Assembly: GCA_037042185.1 (NCBI GenBank)
Contig: JAXQJY010000025.1
Location: 186,001-250,000 of the forward strand
Direction: 5' to 3'
Length of the DNA: 64,000 bases
Source: Sordariomycetes sp. S80-01Y
Lineage: Eukaryota > Ascomycota > Sordariomycetes
The notes beneath the pieces are model-generated. The model made no database searches and was not told where the DNA came from. It saw nothing but the letters and a program-made list of their open reading frames with translations. The stretch's first letter is position 1. Each line of letters begins with the position of its first letter. The position numbers and the translations under genes were made by a program. Below are positions 45,427 to 56,929 of the stretch, one piece after another.

Positions 45427-46401
45427 ATGTGCCAGACAGAGACTTTCCCCCTCGTCTACCAGGACGGCAGGAAGGTGAAGCCCACCAAGAGGCAGACCAC
45501 CCTGTGCCAGTACGCCCGCGGAAACCAGCCATGCGCGGGAGAGACCATCTACCGTCACCCCACCCAGACTGTTTCCTACAGCACATCAACACCCAGCTCA
45601 TCGCCGTTCCTCAACCCAAACACGTTCCCTCCCACACCCAACTACACTCCAAGATCATCGACACCAAACTACCGCTCTGGCGATGAGTCGGATCGTTCTG
45701 GAGGCTACCGGAGCGGCTCGTCTTCTTCCCGCCAGCGTGCTCACCGCCCTACGCAAGCACCAAACGTCTACGTCAATGGGCAGCGCGTCTACTCATCAAA
45801 CAACGGGGAGCGCATTGTCCTCGTAAACGGGCCACCCACGCCTCGCACACCACCCCAGAACTACACCTTCCCAAACACCGCCCCTCCTTCGCCGGTCACG
45901 CCATACCACGGCGATGCCAACCCTCGTCAGTCGTCGCGGAGGCCCGTGATCGTCGATGACCGCCCTCGCATTGACGTTGAGTTTGGCGCCGCTCCCCGTC
46001 GCACACACGCCCGCAACACCTCATCATCATCTTACTCCACGCAAGAGGAGGAGTCCTCGGCGTCTCGACGTCAGCGTCGCGAGCAGGATAAGGAGGCTCG
46101 CAGGGCAGCCGAGCGCCAGGCGACCATGAAGGCTCGCATTGACGCCGCCAATGCTCGCATCAACAGCCGCCCCGAGGTGCCCCTGGCCCCTCGCAGGTCA
46201 AGCACCTACTACCGCGACGCCGAGCTCGCTAACGAGTTCGAGCGCCTGAACTTCCAGGCGAAGCGACGCGAGAAGGAGGAGCAGGATGCGGTTGAGCAGC
46301 GCTTGAGGGAGCGTCTGCAGCCCCAAAGGAGGGCGACAGTCGGTCACGGAGGCCGCAGGCCGCGAGTTCACTACGGCGAGGGTCAGTACCGCTGGGAGTA
46401 A
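45427..46401 (+). CDS. Conserved fungal MCxTETF-family protein, function unknown
   Basis: 324 residues, no intron. The frame is open for 110 codons upstream but without an ATG. The start at 45427 is chosen because related fungal proteins, as I recall them, begin MC-x-TETF. The N-terminal 45 residues carry three further Cys/His positions (LCQYARGNQPC, HPTQTV), a possible small metal-binding unit. The middle is Pro/Ser/Thr-rich and disordered. The C-terminal part is a charged helix (RQRREQDKEARRAAERQATMKARIDAANARI) followed by SRPEVPLAPRR, a pattern shared across this family. No catalytic motif is seen and the location is unknown. It converges on the Zn2Cys6 regulator gene. Confidence 0.8.
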   Translation: MCQTETFPLVYQDGRKVKPTKRQTTLCQYARGNQPCAGETIYRHPTQTVSYSTSTPSSSPFLNPNTFPPTPNYTPRSSTPNYRSGDESDRSGGYRSGSSSSRQRAHRPTQAPNVYVNGQRVYSSNNGERIVLVNGPPTPRTPPQNYTFPNTAPPSPVTPYHGDANPRQSSRRPVIVDDRPRIDVEFGAAPRRTHARNTSSSSYSTQEEESSASRRQRREQDKEARRAAERQATMKARIDAANARINSRPEVPLAPRRSSTYYRDAELANEFERLNFQAKRREKEEQDAVEQRLRERLQPQRRATVGHGGRRPRVHYGEGQYRWE

Positions 46402-47279
46402 GCGGTAGCAGAGACAGATTGTGTATTATTGATTTTGGGATTTGGCTAGCGATAGCGTTTGACTTGGCATAGATACCACACAGTGTTTTAAAACCAGCCT
46501 GAAAAAAGGCATGAGAAGCTCAGAAGCAGCAAGAATACAGAATTGTTCATGTACACAACCACTTCTCCATCCTGATCACTCCAAGAGAATCCTCGTGCAC
46601 CGACGGCAGGCTCTGGCGATAGGACAAGTTGCAGCATCGAGGACCGTCGAAACTTGTCCTTCCGCCTTCGCGGGTCTCACAGCCAGAGATCTTCCCCAGT
46701 GACCGCAGGACATCCCTGAAGCTGCATCGTCCTGCAGCCCGAGTTGACTCACCACGGGACTTGGACCAGTGCAACCCCACTCCCCCCGCGTCTCCGATCG
46801 GATGCACACCATGCGGACCACCAGAGGGCACCAAGCTGCCTAGTGGTTGCCTTGGCTGGTGGAGCCGAGACCCCTCGTTTGCTGCCTCGCGGTTTGCCAA
46901 GGTGCAAAGTGGAAGAAGCCCGGACCGCACGTCGTCGCCCTTTGCGTGTCACTCTGGTCTTGTGGGTGGGGGGCTGTCGATATGCATGTCTGAATGCTGC
47001 AGAGGGAGGGCGTGGTAGTAGCTGACCTGGGTCATGAGTTCGGAATTCAGTCGTGTCTGATGCTGTCTTTGACTTTCGAGATACTTCTTCCCTGTTCTTC
47101 CCGACTGTTGCCTTCGTAGTCTTGTATCGACATTGCGTGTCGGGAACCTGGTACCACGCCGCCCACGTCATGCTCGTGAGAGGCCACACTAACGATCCTC
47201 GTAACGGCCCCGAAAAACGCCAGTATTTACGAGGCTGAGTGGTGCTTGGAATTCTCGTGATTTGATCCCAATCTTTAGC
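46402..47279. other. Convergent intergenic region, no gene seen
   Basis: About 880 nt between the 3' ends of two converging genes. The frames present (up to 146 codons, minus) overlap rivals and lack domains. Confidence 0.5.
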
Positions 47280-49816
47280 TCAAGGCCCCATCCACAGATT
47301 CGTGTTCCCGGGGCCTGTACCACCCAAACTATCAGGACTTGGCCCTAGTCCCTGCCCAAACATTGAAGAGAACTCATCCATGGTGTTTGGAAAGGCGGCG
47401 AAGTTCCAGTCCATTGTGTCCAAAGCTGTTGAGGGAGTCGGCGTCATCCCCGTCATACCGAATCCGCTAGGATCAGTCCATGGCCCAGCCAAGTTAGTTA
47501 GGGGAGGCGGCATCGGGCCAGGCGTATCTGGCTGGGACCGCAGGGCAAGGTTAGCCCCGTCGTTGTTCGAGGTCGATGGTGAGTCGTTTTTCCACAGCAT
47601 CTCCCACTTCTTGAAACGTGCGTAGTCCGATTCGGCCCCGGTTGGAGAGTCTTCTGGGTCGTCGAGACGGGCGATGGCGCGCTCGAACACCTCAATGAGT
47701 GAGGCCTCGGACTTGGCGGACTCGCCCCCCGAAGACATGACCTTGATCATGGAGACCCCATCTTTCAGAGAGCTTCGTAGTCTGTCCGTCTTTCCTTGGA
47801 GGCACTGCGTGATTATGACGAGCAAAGCCGCTCGGCATGAGCTGAACTCGATGTAGGACCCACGGGCCAAGCCGATGCTATTGCGGATGACCTTGCAAGT
47901 GTCAATCACGGCCAGAGCGGCATCGACGCAATCGGCTACAAGCAGTGACCTCGCGTCCATCTTACGCGGGCTGCTACCCACTCGTGTTTGAGCGGCTGCA
48001 GGGGCGTCGGCCGGCGAGCTCGACGAGCTTGCATTGCTCCGGCTCGGGACGCCGAGGAAGATGAACGGTCGGCCAATGAACATGCGGACGAGGCAATGTT
48101 CCAGTTTCAGATGCAAGCCCGGTCGACTAAAGGAACCGGGCGTTGTGGGATCCTTGCGTGCTACTGAATCTGGAAGGTTGTTCCACCATCGATGAAGCTC
48201 GTTCTTCAGGTCGACCAGACGACTCAGTGTGTCGAAGGCACCGTGTCTGGCATGCATCTTGAGCACGGAGCTTTGAGCGTCAGCAATGATCGAGGCAAAA
48301 GTTTTATCAGTCGACTCACATCTCTTGAGAGATCTTTCCAAGAATCTGATGCAGCTGCAACACGGCAAGCATCGACTGGACATGACCAGCAGGGTATAGA
48401 GGCCACAGGTCGCTTCGGTCTACTGGCATATCCGCATCAACATCGGCGCTTGCGATGGAGATTGGACGTCCGTGGAAGATGCCAACTCGCCTCTCAGTAG
48501 TGTACGCCGTCCACCACACCCTATTTCTCGTCTCCCGAATCACGGGGTCCAGACCTTCTCCGGGATACTTCCGATGCATGCCGTTCTGGATGGCTAGTTT
48601 GACGGCCAAGTTGAGGTAGATATACGATAGGCCCGAAGCATCAAGTGGAAGTGCGTAGATACCGATGAGAAGACAGGCCTGTACACTCTCCAGCGATGAG
48701 ACCGTGATGACATCTGGTAGAAGCTTGCTAGCCTGCTGGTAGAACATGACGCCCAACGCATCTTCCGAGAATGGCCCGGTGGGTTCGTGCCCGGGGTTGT
48801 TCGGTGAGGAGTCCAAGTAGGCATACTGCGTGCCGATTGCGAGCACAATCAGAATCACGCAGACCGTGCCCACGTCTCTTCTTGTGAGTGAAGCGGCTTT
48901 GCTGTACACGACATCGAGCTTCTCCCCCAGCCAACCCCTTTCGACATAGAAGTAGTTGGTCTCGGCATGCTTGAAGAAGGCTTCGACCAGAAAGTCGGCA
49001 ACATATCGCGGCGGTAATGAATTAAGGCAAGCGAAGGCGTCAGACGGGGGTTGAAGTTCCTCGGCTCGGTAGTATTCCTTGAAGCTGAGGGTACTTGGGT
49101 CGTCGCCGCGCTCATTGCCTGGCACGCATTGCTCGATCCATTGTTTGATTCTCATGGAGAAGTTCCAGTGGGAGAACTCTCCCGAGTAATCTGATATGGT
49201 TAGATTGCGTCCAGAGTCGAGAAGAGACTACTCACGAGTGATGTTGTTCCCAAGGGGCTGCACAGAGAAGTTCTCCTCATCAGGGCCAAGATACTCCGAG
49301 CCCTGTGAGGCGGTAGCGTTACCCCGTGGGACACTTGCGTTCTTGTCCACAGCATCAGCCAGATCTCGAAGATTCTCCGAGTCGAGGTTGATATCGCCGG
49401 CATAGTGCTGCAGCAGGCGCTCCATGTACTTCAACCGTTGGGTGAGCTGCGCATTGTCTGACGAAGGCGTTCTGTCGGTAGTGAGCACAACCCAACAGCT
49501 GCCATAGCAACATGTCGATCCCACTTACCCGTCCTTTGAGATACCTGAGTCCCCAGGTCTGGTCGCAGGCCCCCGGAATTCACATTGCCTTCGGAGCCGG
49601 ACGCACCTCCGACACGGCACTCCCCCGTCGCACTTTTCCTTCTGACGTCGACATCCATCACATCTAACCCGGTCAGCGACTGCGCGTACATTCTCCCTCA
49701 GCCGTCGGCACTCACGCCCTCACCGCGCGCTTCCGCTCGCGCTCTGCGACGCGGCGCTGCCTCTGTCTTTGACGCTCATGTTCCGGTTCGCCGCTCGGGC
49801 CTGTCGGAGGGTCCAT
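47280..49816 (-). CDS. Zn2Cys6 transcription factor with fungal-specific TF domain
   Basis: Five exons: 49816-49716, 49663-49529, 49471-49236, 49190-48320 and 48270-47280, giving 777 residues with every junction in phase. The start MDPPTGPSGEPEHERQRQRQ runs into a basic segment (ERERKRAVRA) and then the zinc cluster: Cys35, 38, 45, 51, 54, 61 (C-x2-C-x6-C-x5-C-x2-C-x6-C). The first intron (52 nt) interrupts the Ala codon just before Cys35. A short heptad-like linker follows (QLTQRLKYMERLLQHYAG). The fungal-specific domain (PF04082 type) begins around SGEFSHWNFSMRIKQWIEQC and includes the typical RRVGIFHGRPISI. The C tail is Ser/Gly/Met-rich. This class binds CGG-type sites as dimers. The targets are unknown. 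It lies beside GABA transaminase but no regulatory link can be read. Confidence 0.92.
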
Positions 49817-50983
49817 GAATGCATCCCCAGGCTCCCCACCCGGCCTTCGGGACGCGACGAGCGTAGCAGAAAGGGATCCCAGCTAATTGAGTTGTCGCGA
49901 ATAGGGGTCGGCGCTGTACGTGGCAAAATGCAGGGACCGTTGAGGGATGATGGGGGGTGGAAAAACGCGGGTGGTCAGGTCAATTGAGGGCCGATAAGCG
50001 GCGCGTTGGAGATAGAGGGGCGAGTGCCCGTAATGCGGGGAAGACTATTGACACTCGTAGCTCAAGGGGCTAATTGAGACCGAGGCCGCGCTTCTGAGCA
50101 TTTCTTCTCCAAAGCCTCCTGAGTTGTGCTCTGTTCGTCTGTAAAGCCTGCACGGGAGCAGCAGGGACCATTCTCTGCCCCATGAACCCTCAAAGCTTGC
50201 TGCCCTGTGACGACAGCTGGGCTTCAACTATCTGAGACCATGGGATGTGCAAGTTTTCTTCGATTGGCAGAGCGCGTCCAACCTACTCAACCAGTTTGAA
50301 TTAGCACAAGCAGCAAAAGACGGCCGTTGTCTCTTATACTATTGAAGATGGAACAAAACTCGAGTCCACAGCCACTAAGAAGTGCCCAACGCTGCACTCG
50401 GCCTGTTCTGCGGGAAGGCTAGTACATGAAAGTTAGCCTCGGAGCCTCATGTTTCCTCGAGATGATGTCTACTACACGCTGCTGCCCCTGAATCTTCACA
50501 TCAAATCAACTTACAGAAATGGTAGTCATAAGCTCTTTCCTTCAGTCTCATCTTGCTCCTGCCACATCCGCCGCCAGATCCGGGACCCGAAGACGGCCGA
50601 TGGGAAAGTGGGTCCGTCCCGGCACCGAATAAGTGGGACCGGCAAGTTGCCGGTCTCAAAGTTTCTCACCCCATCACCCCCGGAAAGCGGCAAGATTCGG
50701 ACAGAGAAGTGATTTCCCAAGGCAAATGTCATGGAAGAAGGAAGTGAGTTTCAGGTTTCATCGAGATGGAGACATCTTGGAGGTCTGTCTGCCGAGGTCG
50801 GCGTCACGTACGGTCTATTGTCGATGCTGAGGGTCCCTGGCATACATCACAATCATCGCAGATGGGCAGGGAAATTGAGCTCCTAAGACATGTATGTCGT
50901 GTGGTATCATTAACAATAGTTCAAATACGTAAATCAATGCCTCGCTTTTCCGTCCCTGTGGCCCCAGACTATGATCGCTCCTT
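49817..50983. other. Intergenic region upstream of the Zn2Cys6 gene
   Basis: About 1.17 kb holding the promoter of the zinc-cluster gene and the 3' UTR of GABA transaminase. No supported frame. It includes a perfect 8+1+8 palindrome at 50638, listed separately. Confidence 0.5.
50638..50654. repeat. Perfect 17-bp inverted repeat
   Basis: ACCGGCAA-G-TTGCCGGT is an exact palindrome with a one-base centre, in an otherwise non-coding stretch. The inner CCGG halves are of the kind bound by zinc-cluster dimers, but its role is unknown. Confidence 0.85.
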
Positions 50984-52521
50984 TTACATGCTAGCAATAA
51001 CGGTGTCGAGAGATCCCACAAGTGCTTGAACTAGAGAGGGGTGTCAGCAATTGTCGAGCCAAATTTTACAGGCTACACTTACTGTGAGACTCCTCAAAGA
51101 TGAGCATCGGCCGTAGGCGAACAGTGTGCACGCCGCAGGTGCCGATGTTGATGCCAAGGCCCTTCATGCCCTTCACCAGCGCGGCCGGGTCCTTGGTGTC
51201 GAACGCGATGTACGTGCCCTGCCCCTTGCCGCGGATGTTCATGATGTGATCGGGATATTTGGCGGCGAGCTTCTCGATGGCAGCGTACAGCTTCTCTCCC
51301 ACGCGTGCCTGTCAATGTTAGCGAGGCTTTTTTGAGGCGTGTTCCTTCGCACTTACGCATTGCTCGACGAGGTTCTTGTCCAGGATCTCGTTGATAACAG
51401 CCTTGCTCATGATGACGCGAGCTGGGTCGCCGATCCAGGTGTTGAACTGACGGTACGCCTTATCGGGGACCAGCATGCGATCGCCAAAGAAGTAGCCGGC
51501 AGTCTGGGCCTTCTTCGAAAAAGTGACGATGTCCGGCGGCGAAGACAGGTTCCAGTGGGCGTGTCCCCAGAACTTGCCCGTAGCACCGAAGCCGGTCTGC
51601 ACCTCGTCCACGATCATAACGACGTTGTGCTTCTTCGTGATGTCTCGCAGACCTTGGAAGAAAGCCGGCGAGGCGTGGTTGTCACCTCCCTCGCTCTGGA
51701 TGGGCTCAACAATGAGTGCCGCAACAGGGAAGCGCCACGTCTTGATCAGCTCCTCCACCTTGTCAAGGCAGCGTTTCTCTTCAGCGCTGTTCGCCTCTTT
51801 GTGCTGGTTCAGCGGGTACTGCAGCTTCGGGAACGGAGCCTGTGGCCAGTCGAACGACGGAATGTCGAGCTTGTGAACAGCCTTTGACCTCGTCGTCGAG
51901 AGACTGCCGAACCCTCGACCGTGGAAAGAGTTGGCAAAGCTGAGAACAGCAAGGTCTGGCGACCCAGGCTTCGCGTTATCGATGCACGACGCAGTCTCCT
52001 CAGCAGTCCAGTCAGCGCCCTCGCCGCGCTCACGACGGCGGTAGAGCATCATCGACGCCTTGAAAGCAAGCTCGTTGGCCTCGGACCCCGACTGCGCTGT
52101 GAAGATGTTGTCCAGCCCCGTCGGCGCGACCTTCAGGAGGCCATCCTTGAGAATGTCGTGCCATGTGGCTGAGGGAAAGTTTCCGAGTGCTGGGCGGTTG
52201 ACCAGGGCGGAAATCATTTCTGGAGACTGCGCGGCCTTGATGAGAGCTGGGTTGTTGTAACCCACGGGAATGGAGGCAATCTGAGAGTAGACGTCTAGGT
52301 AGCGGTTGCCATCGACATCGGCGATGCTAGGAACATGGTCAGTCGCTTTTTTGAGGCGCACAGCATTCCGGGTATGCTCACTAGTTGCCCTCGCTCTTGT
52401 CGTAGTCCACGACAAAGTGGACAGCGCGGGAGTCGAAGATGGCATCGAGCTTCTTCGCGGCAGCCTTGGACAGAGGTCCAGGCACCTCGGTGGTGACAGA
52501 GTGCTCGAGAACGCCAGGCAT
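50984..52521 (-). CDS. 4-aminobutyrate aminotransferase (GABA transaminase)
   Basis: Four exons: 52521-52382, 52326-51357, 51308-51083 and 51030-50984, giving 460 residues, close to yeast Uga1 and Aspergillus GatA. Introns are 48-55 nt with clean consensus sites, and the last exon adds only 14 residues (ending DTVIASM). Aminotransferase class III motifs: FTAQSGSEANELAFKASMM, EPIQSEGGDNHAS, IVDEVQTGFGATGKF (PLP Asp/Gln) and SKKAQTAGYF, whose Lys (about residue 317) would carry PLP. The enzyme moves the amino group from GABA to 2-oxoglutarate, giving succinate semialdehyde and glutamate. This lets fungi use GABA as nitrogen source and feeds the GABA shunt. No presequence is seen, so the enzyme is expected in the cytosol. 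UgaA, the Aspergillus GABA regulator, is also zinc-cluster, but the neighbour here is not shown to be its equivalent. Confidence 0.95.
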
Positions 52522-54733
52522 TGTAAATTGGTCTCAGAGAAAGTACAGAGGTCAATTGGGTGTGAAGTGACGGATGAAGATGCAGAGGTCTCGCCGGCAC
52601 GGAATGTCTTTAAATAAATGAAGCTTCTGAAGGCAGTGAGATCATCGCGTGCCTTTTGAAGCAACGGGATCTCCGAGATCCACAGGCATCCGGTTGACAG
52701 CCGAACAAGGGCCCATCTCCAGCCATTCGACTCCAAGCTGGCCCGACGCAGCTCCAATCAGAGTTTGCAACGGCTAGAATATTCGACCTGTCCCTCCATG
52801 ACTCGGTTCCGGGCGCCAGGACAACCCCACGTTGCCGGCTCTCACAGGGGCCACAGCACTTCAATGTGCAGGGGTGGCAAAGAGGGGCCACCGGCCCGGT
52901 GCTCGACTCCCGGTCCACCGTTACCATCGTAGAGTTTCTGGCCCGGCTTCATGTTGGACCGCAAGGTTTAGCGCAGTCCTCGGAAAGTTCGATTCAACAT
53001 CCCAAGGTCTTTAGGTTGAGGCATCATGGCACGAAAACTAGATTAGGCTCTCGCCAGCCCTAATCTTCAACATGTCAAAAGGCAGCTACTAATAGCTGGG
53101 CTGCCATGAGATAATCTTGTGGCTCCTTGTAGGCTTATTTTAATCGGTCAAAGAATGATTGTATGCTTATCCTCTTATACGATTAAGTCCGTTCATACTC
53201 TCGTCTTTGCAAACGCGAGGTCGTATCCCATATCTCGGTCCTTGTCTGCGAACTTCGGATCGAGTTCACAGACATATAGGACGACAACAGAGCTGGAAAT
53301 TTGATAATACCACTCAATTCAAACCATACCCTTCTACTGCATTTAGCTCATAGTTCAGTAAACTTTCATCCAAAAGTCTCACGTCGTTGAAGCAAACTCC
53401 TCCATCTCTTGTGCGACGGCTACGATCACGGAATCGCGACAGGGACGAGTTGTCGCAAGTATATGGAAGAAATGATGAAGGATCTAGTAGTTATAGGCAG
53501 TTGAAACTGGGTCTTTTTTTAGATTCCAGGAGGCTGGGAGAACTTTTGAAGCGATTGGATGGCCGTGGTTGACGGTGTCAGGGGATGCGGTTGTCGCTGA
53601 CTGACAAGACCTCAACTCCAGATACCATTTCCAGGGTAGCTCACATGCAGATTCGAGCCAGAGCAGTTACTCGTTGCACGAGAAATACAGGGCAAGTCTT
53701 GAGTAGAACAACTTCGTCCATAGTAAAAACCCACCTTGGTCTATCCTTTTCCACGTGCACCCCTCCCCCTTGTCTGCTGCAGGTCTCACCAACCCGCCAC
53801 ACCACTATCTGTCACGAGGGCTGACGTCGCAGCACTACATTTAACCTGCACCTTGTTCACGATAGAGGTGATTTAATGCTAGCGTCGTATGTGATCGTGT
53901 TCTTTGGCTGCAAGAATGCTCCCACGCAAAAGCCGTGGCTCGAAAACACACTGTAGTTATTTAGCTTTCTTCCTCATTTTCCAGTTTTGAATCTCCTTCA
54001 CGTGTTGGACGACTGTATCACTATTAATTTCTCCGCGTATAGTCTGTGGCCCCGTAGCAAAGTAGCCGTCAGGGCAGGTTCCTTGGGCCGTCTACGAGTC
54101 CGCCTGTAGGGTAGTGTTCTTATTCCCCACGACGTATCATTGTTCAATGGACAGCTGCCGCGCCGAAGGTGCTTGCCGGCACTTTGAAGCTCAGTACAAA
54201 GCAGTGTTAACACCCAGGATTTCTTAGTAGTTCACCAGGACATGTGCGGATGTGCAAGAGGTGTGGTGGTGCCAGAGTACGACCGGGAACACCCCACAAA
54301 CAACGACAGCAAGGTCTTGTCTAGCTAAGCAGTCAATTTCGGTCAGATAGAGCCCCTTTATTGGCCTAGAAACTGAAACACAAAACCCGGGCCGCTAGTT
54401 TAGGGGGGCATCGTGACTCCCCAAGTCCGTGCATCGCGTCCGACCCTCTACGCCATTGCATGTGTCACCACAGCAAGACTGCTATCGCTACGACAAGCAA
54501 GCTTGTGACCTGTTAAGAGAGACTTCTGCGGTACAGAGTCACAAAAGTCAAAGAAACTTTGTCCCGGCTGGATGGTAATGCCGAGGCAGTGCTGGTTCGG
54601 AGGATGTTTTGTGAAGTCGCGACTTCTGGAAATATCAGTCCTAAAGCCTATTACCCTAACAAACACCACGTCCCCGGGTATCAAGAAGTAGATGAAAATG
54701 AAAAACCGACATGCGCCGCCCATGCCATTCATA
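52522..54733. other. 2.2 kb intergenic region without a supported gene
   Basis: It lies between the GABA transaminase start and the cyclin 3' end. The part from about 53060 to 53600 is A+T-richer. Frames are all below 110 codons and lack domains. It likely contains the GABA transaminase promoter. Confidence 0.45.
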
Positions 54734-55714
54734 TTATGCGACCTCGAAACTTCTATCTCTCTCTTCCGGCGTCGGTAACCCTCTCGGTGGTCTCTTCAGC
54801 TTCAATATCGGTATCCCTTGCCCGCCGACCTCGGTCGCCGCAACACCAGTTCTTAACGCCTCGTAGTGAGCCTGCAGCTTCTCCTCGCCTATCACGAGCT
54901 CGAACCCGGCGAGGAAGCAGAATGATATTTCCAACCTCGCCAGCTCCGCTTCGCTCACACCTCCGACCTTGGCCACCTTTGCGTGAGGGTACGCGAGATC
55001 CTCCAGGGCCTTCGTAGCAACCCTCAGCGCAGCGAGGACCAACCTGTGGACGTTCTTCCGGGTGACCGAGATGGCGCACTGCTCGACCGCCAGACGATGG
55101 ATGTACAGCGACGTGGCAAGGTAGACAGCAGTGCTCATCGGGCAGAACTGATGCAGCCTCTGCAGGTACTGTGTTATGCTGATGGGCGGCTCGAGTTTGC
55201 TGTAGAATTTCCGCGTTATGGCGCCGTGCTGAGCGTTCAGCGGCGTGTCGTCCGAAGTGATGATCTGCTGTACTGGCTCACATCCGAAGTTGGCGGCTGC
55301 GGAAGAGGAATTCGTCTTGAGTTGGACGCCATCGATGTCGTCCTGCTGGCCAGCACATATACCACGCGTCATGGCGGCACTGTACGCCTGGACGCGATCC
55401 AGGTCTCGCGGTTGGGGTTCGGCTCGTTTGGTCGGCGTCCTCGAGGGGCTTGATCGCGCGATTATATCCTTCTCGAATTGCAGCCCCGTCATTTGAGGGT
55501 CGGTCGGTGTTCGTGGAGGCGGCGTCGGCGGCACTTCGCCCGTCATGTGGACCAGTGTCTCGAGGCTGGAGCTGAAGAGGCCCAGAGCCTCGGTAGCCGA
55601 CAGCCTCGAGAGAGGGTTGCTCGCGGCGACATGGATGGGCGATTGCTGTAGTTGCAGTGTAGGTTGGGCGAAGGCTCGCGTATGCGTCGACGTCGCGACA
55701 TCCGTCATTGTCAT
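54734..55714 (-). CDS. Pho80-type cyclin (Pho85 partner)
   Basis: 326 residues from the ATG at 55714; a second Met follows two codons later. The frame continues upstream to 55990 but begins there with TTG. The N-terminal half is Pro/Ser/Thr-rich with proline-directed sites (TPPPRTPT, SPSRTPTK). The cyclin fold (PF08613 type) runs from about residue 150: FYSKLEPPISITQYLQRL, CPMSTAVYLATSLYI, TRKNVHRLVLAALRVATK, and a GVSEAELARLEISFCFLAGFEL helix that is a good Pho80/Pcl signature. These cyclins bind Pho85-like kinases and control phosphate response, glycogen or morphogenesis. Which branch this one serves is not clear from sequence. Confidence 0.85.
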   Translation of the reverse strand: MTMTDVATSTHTRAFAQPTLQLQQSPIHVAASNPLSRLSATEALGLFSSSLETLVHMTGEVPPTPPPRTPTDPQMTGLQFEKDIIARSSPSRTPTKRAEPQPRDLDRVQAYSAAMTRGICAGQQDDIDGVQLKTNSSSAAANFGCEPVQQIITSDDTPLNAQHGAITRKFYSKLEPPISITQYLQRLHQFCPMSTAVYLATSLYIHRLAVEQCAISVTRKNVHRLVLAALRVATKALEDLAYPHAKVAKVGGVSEAELARLEISFCFLAGFELVIGEEKLQAHYEALRTGVAATEVGGQGIPILKLKRPPRGLPTPEERDRSFEVA

Positions 55715-56929
55715 GTTTCGCCTTCGCGATGTCGTTCGCGAAACACGTAGGTGGGAGTGGCTTATCGTCGTTGCGGAAGACGTGCCCTGACCCCTCTCAT
55801 GGTCCTCGCAGGCGCCGTCCGAATAACGTGTCGGATTCGTAGGATAGACGGCTTTCGAGCCCGAATTATTGGCGGGGAGCGAGCAGCTGCGCGTGACGAT
55901 GTGACAGTCCCTACATGCGCTGCCAATATGGACGAGACGAGGCGCGGGACCGCAGGTAAGCAAAGCCGCCGCGGGGTTCCGCTTCTCCAACGCGGGCGCC
56001 GGGGTCTTGTCGAGGGCGATATTGCAATGTACAGCCGAGATGGGTCGAAAGATCGGCAGGCTGGAGATCCAGTCTCGACCGTCGATGCAGGGGAGGGAGG
56101 TGAAGCGGACGAGGAGCGTCTTGCTATCGGACAGCAGTCGCCCGGTTTCTACGATGAAAAAGAGAAACCCGACTGCCGGCGCTATTTAAGCATTCTTTGA
56201 CATTTGGTCCGCTTAAAACCCGATCTCTGCGATGGGTCGACCGGCGGGGCGTGCCCGAGCCTGTTCTTCACTGTCTAGCTTGAGGCAAGGAAGCATGGAC
56301 GCTATCGCGGGATGCTAGACGGAAGAAAGGCTCTCGTCTCGTTTTCCGGTGGTCGCTTGACTCTTTTAGCTCGTGCCCAGGGTCTGGACGCTTCCTTCAT
56401 GGGGCTCTCACGATGTCGATCTCAATGTTGGGACAGCCTTTGCCGTGTTCCCAGCCCCCCTCCGTCCGGCTTATTCCCTGCCACGATGGGCGACATCTTG
56501 GGCTAATACCCGAGGTCTGGGCAGTGGTAAAGCGAGGGAAAGCATTAACTCGGGCACACAGGCATTCATGCTGTCCTGCGAGCCCATTGCGCTCTTCCAG
56601 CGTGCGCCCGAGACTCCGGATCTCAGGAATGCCCACAGCCCACTCGCATAAGGGCTCTCTGTATGCTTAAAATCTTGCTCCTCACGAGATCTGCTCTGAA
56701 CCCACCCAAGCGGGGACTTCGCGACTCGCACTTTTGCCCCCGAGCCGGCGCTGGCGGGAATCCAGCCGAGGACTAATCTCCACTGACTCCGACGCCACTC
56801 CGAGATCATATCTTCTCCAACAGCTTCACATGTAGGACTTGGCACGAGGACGATACGCGTGTTGGAGGGCAAAGATCCATCGGGATGTCTTGCTGTTTCT
56901 ACATACTTATACTGCCATCTCTGGTCCGG
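55715..56929. other. Intergenic region, cyclin promoter side
   Basis: About 1.2 kb. No supported gene. It holds the cyclin 5' leader (which is G+C-rich) and the 3' UTR of the thiamine-diphosphate enzyme gene. Confidence 0.45.
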
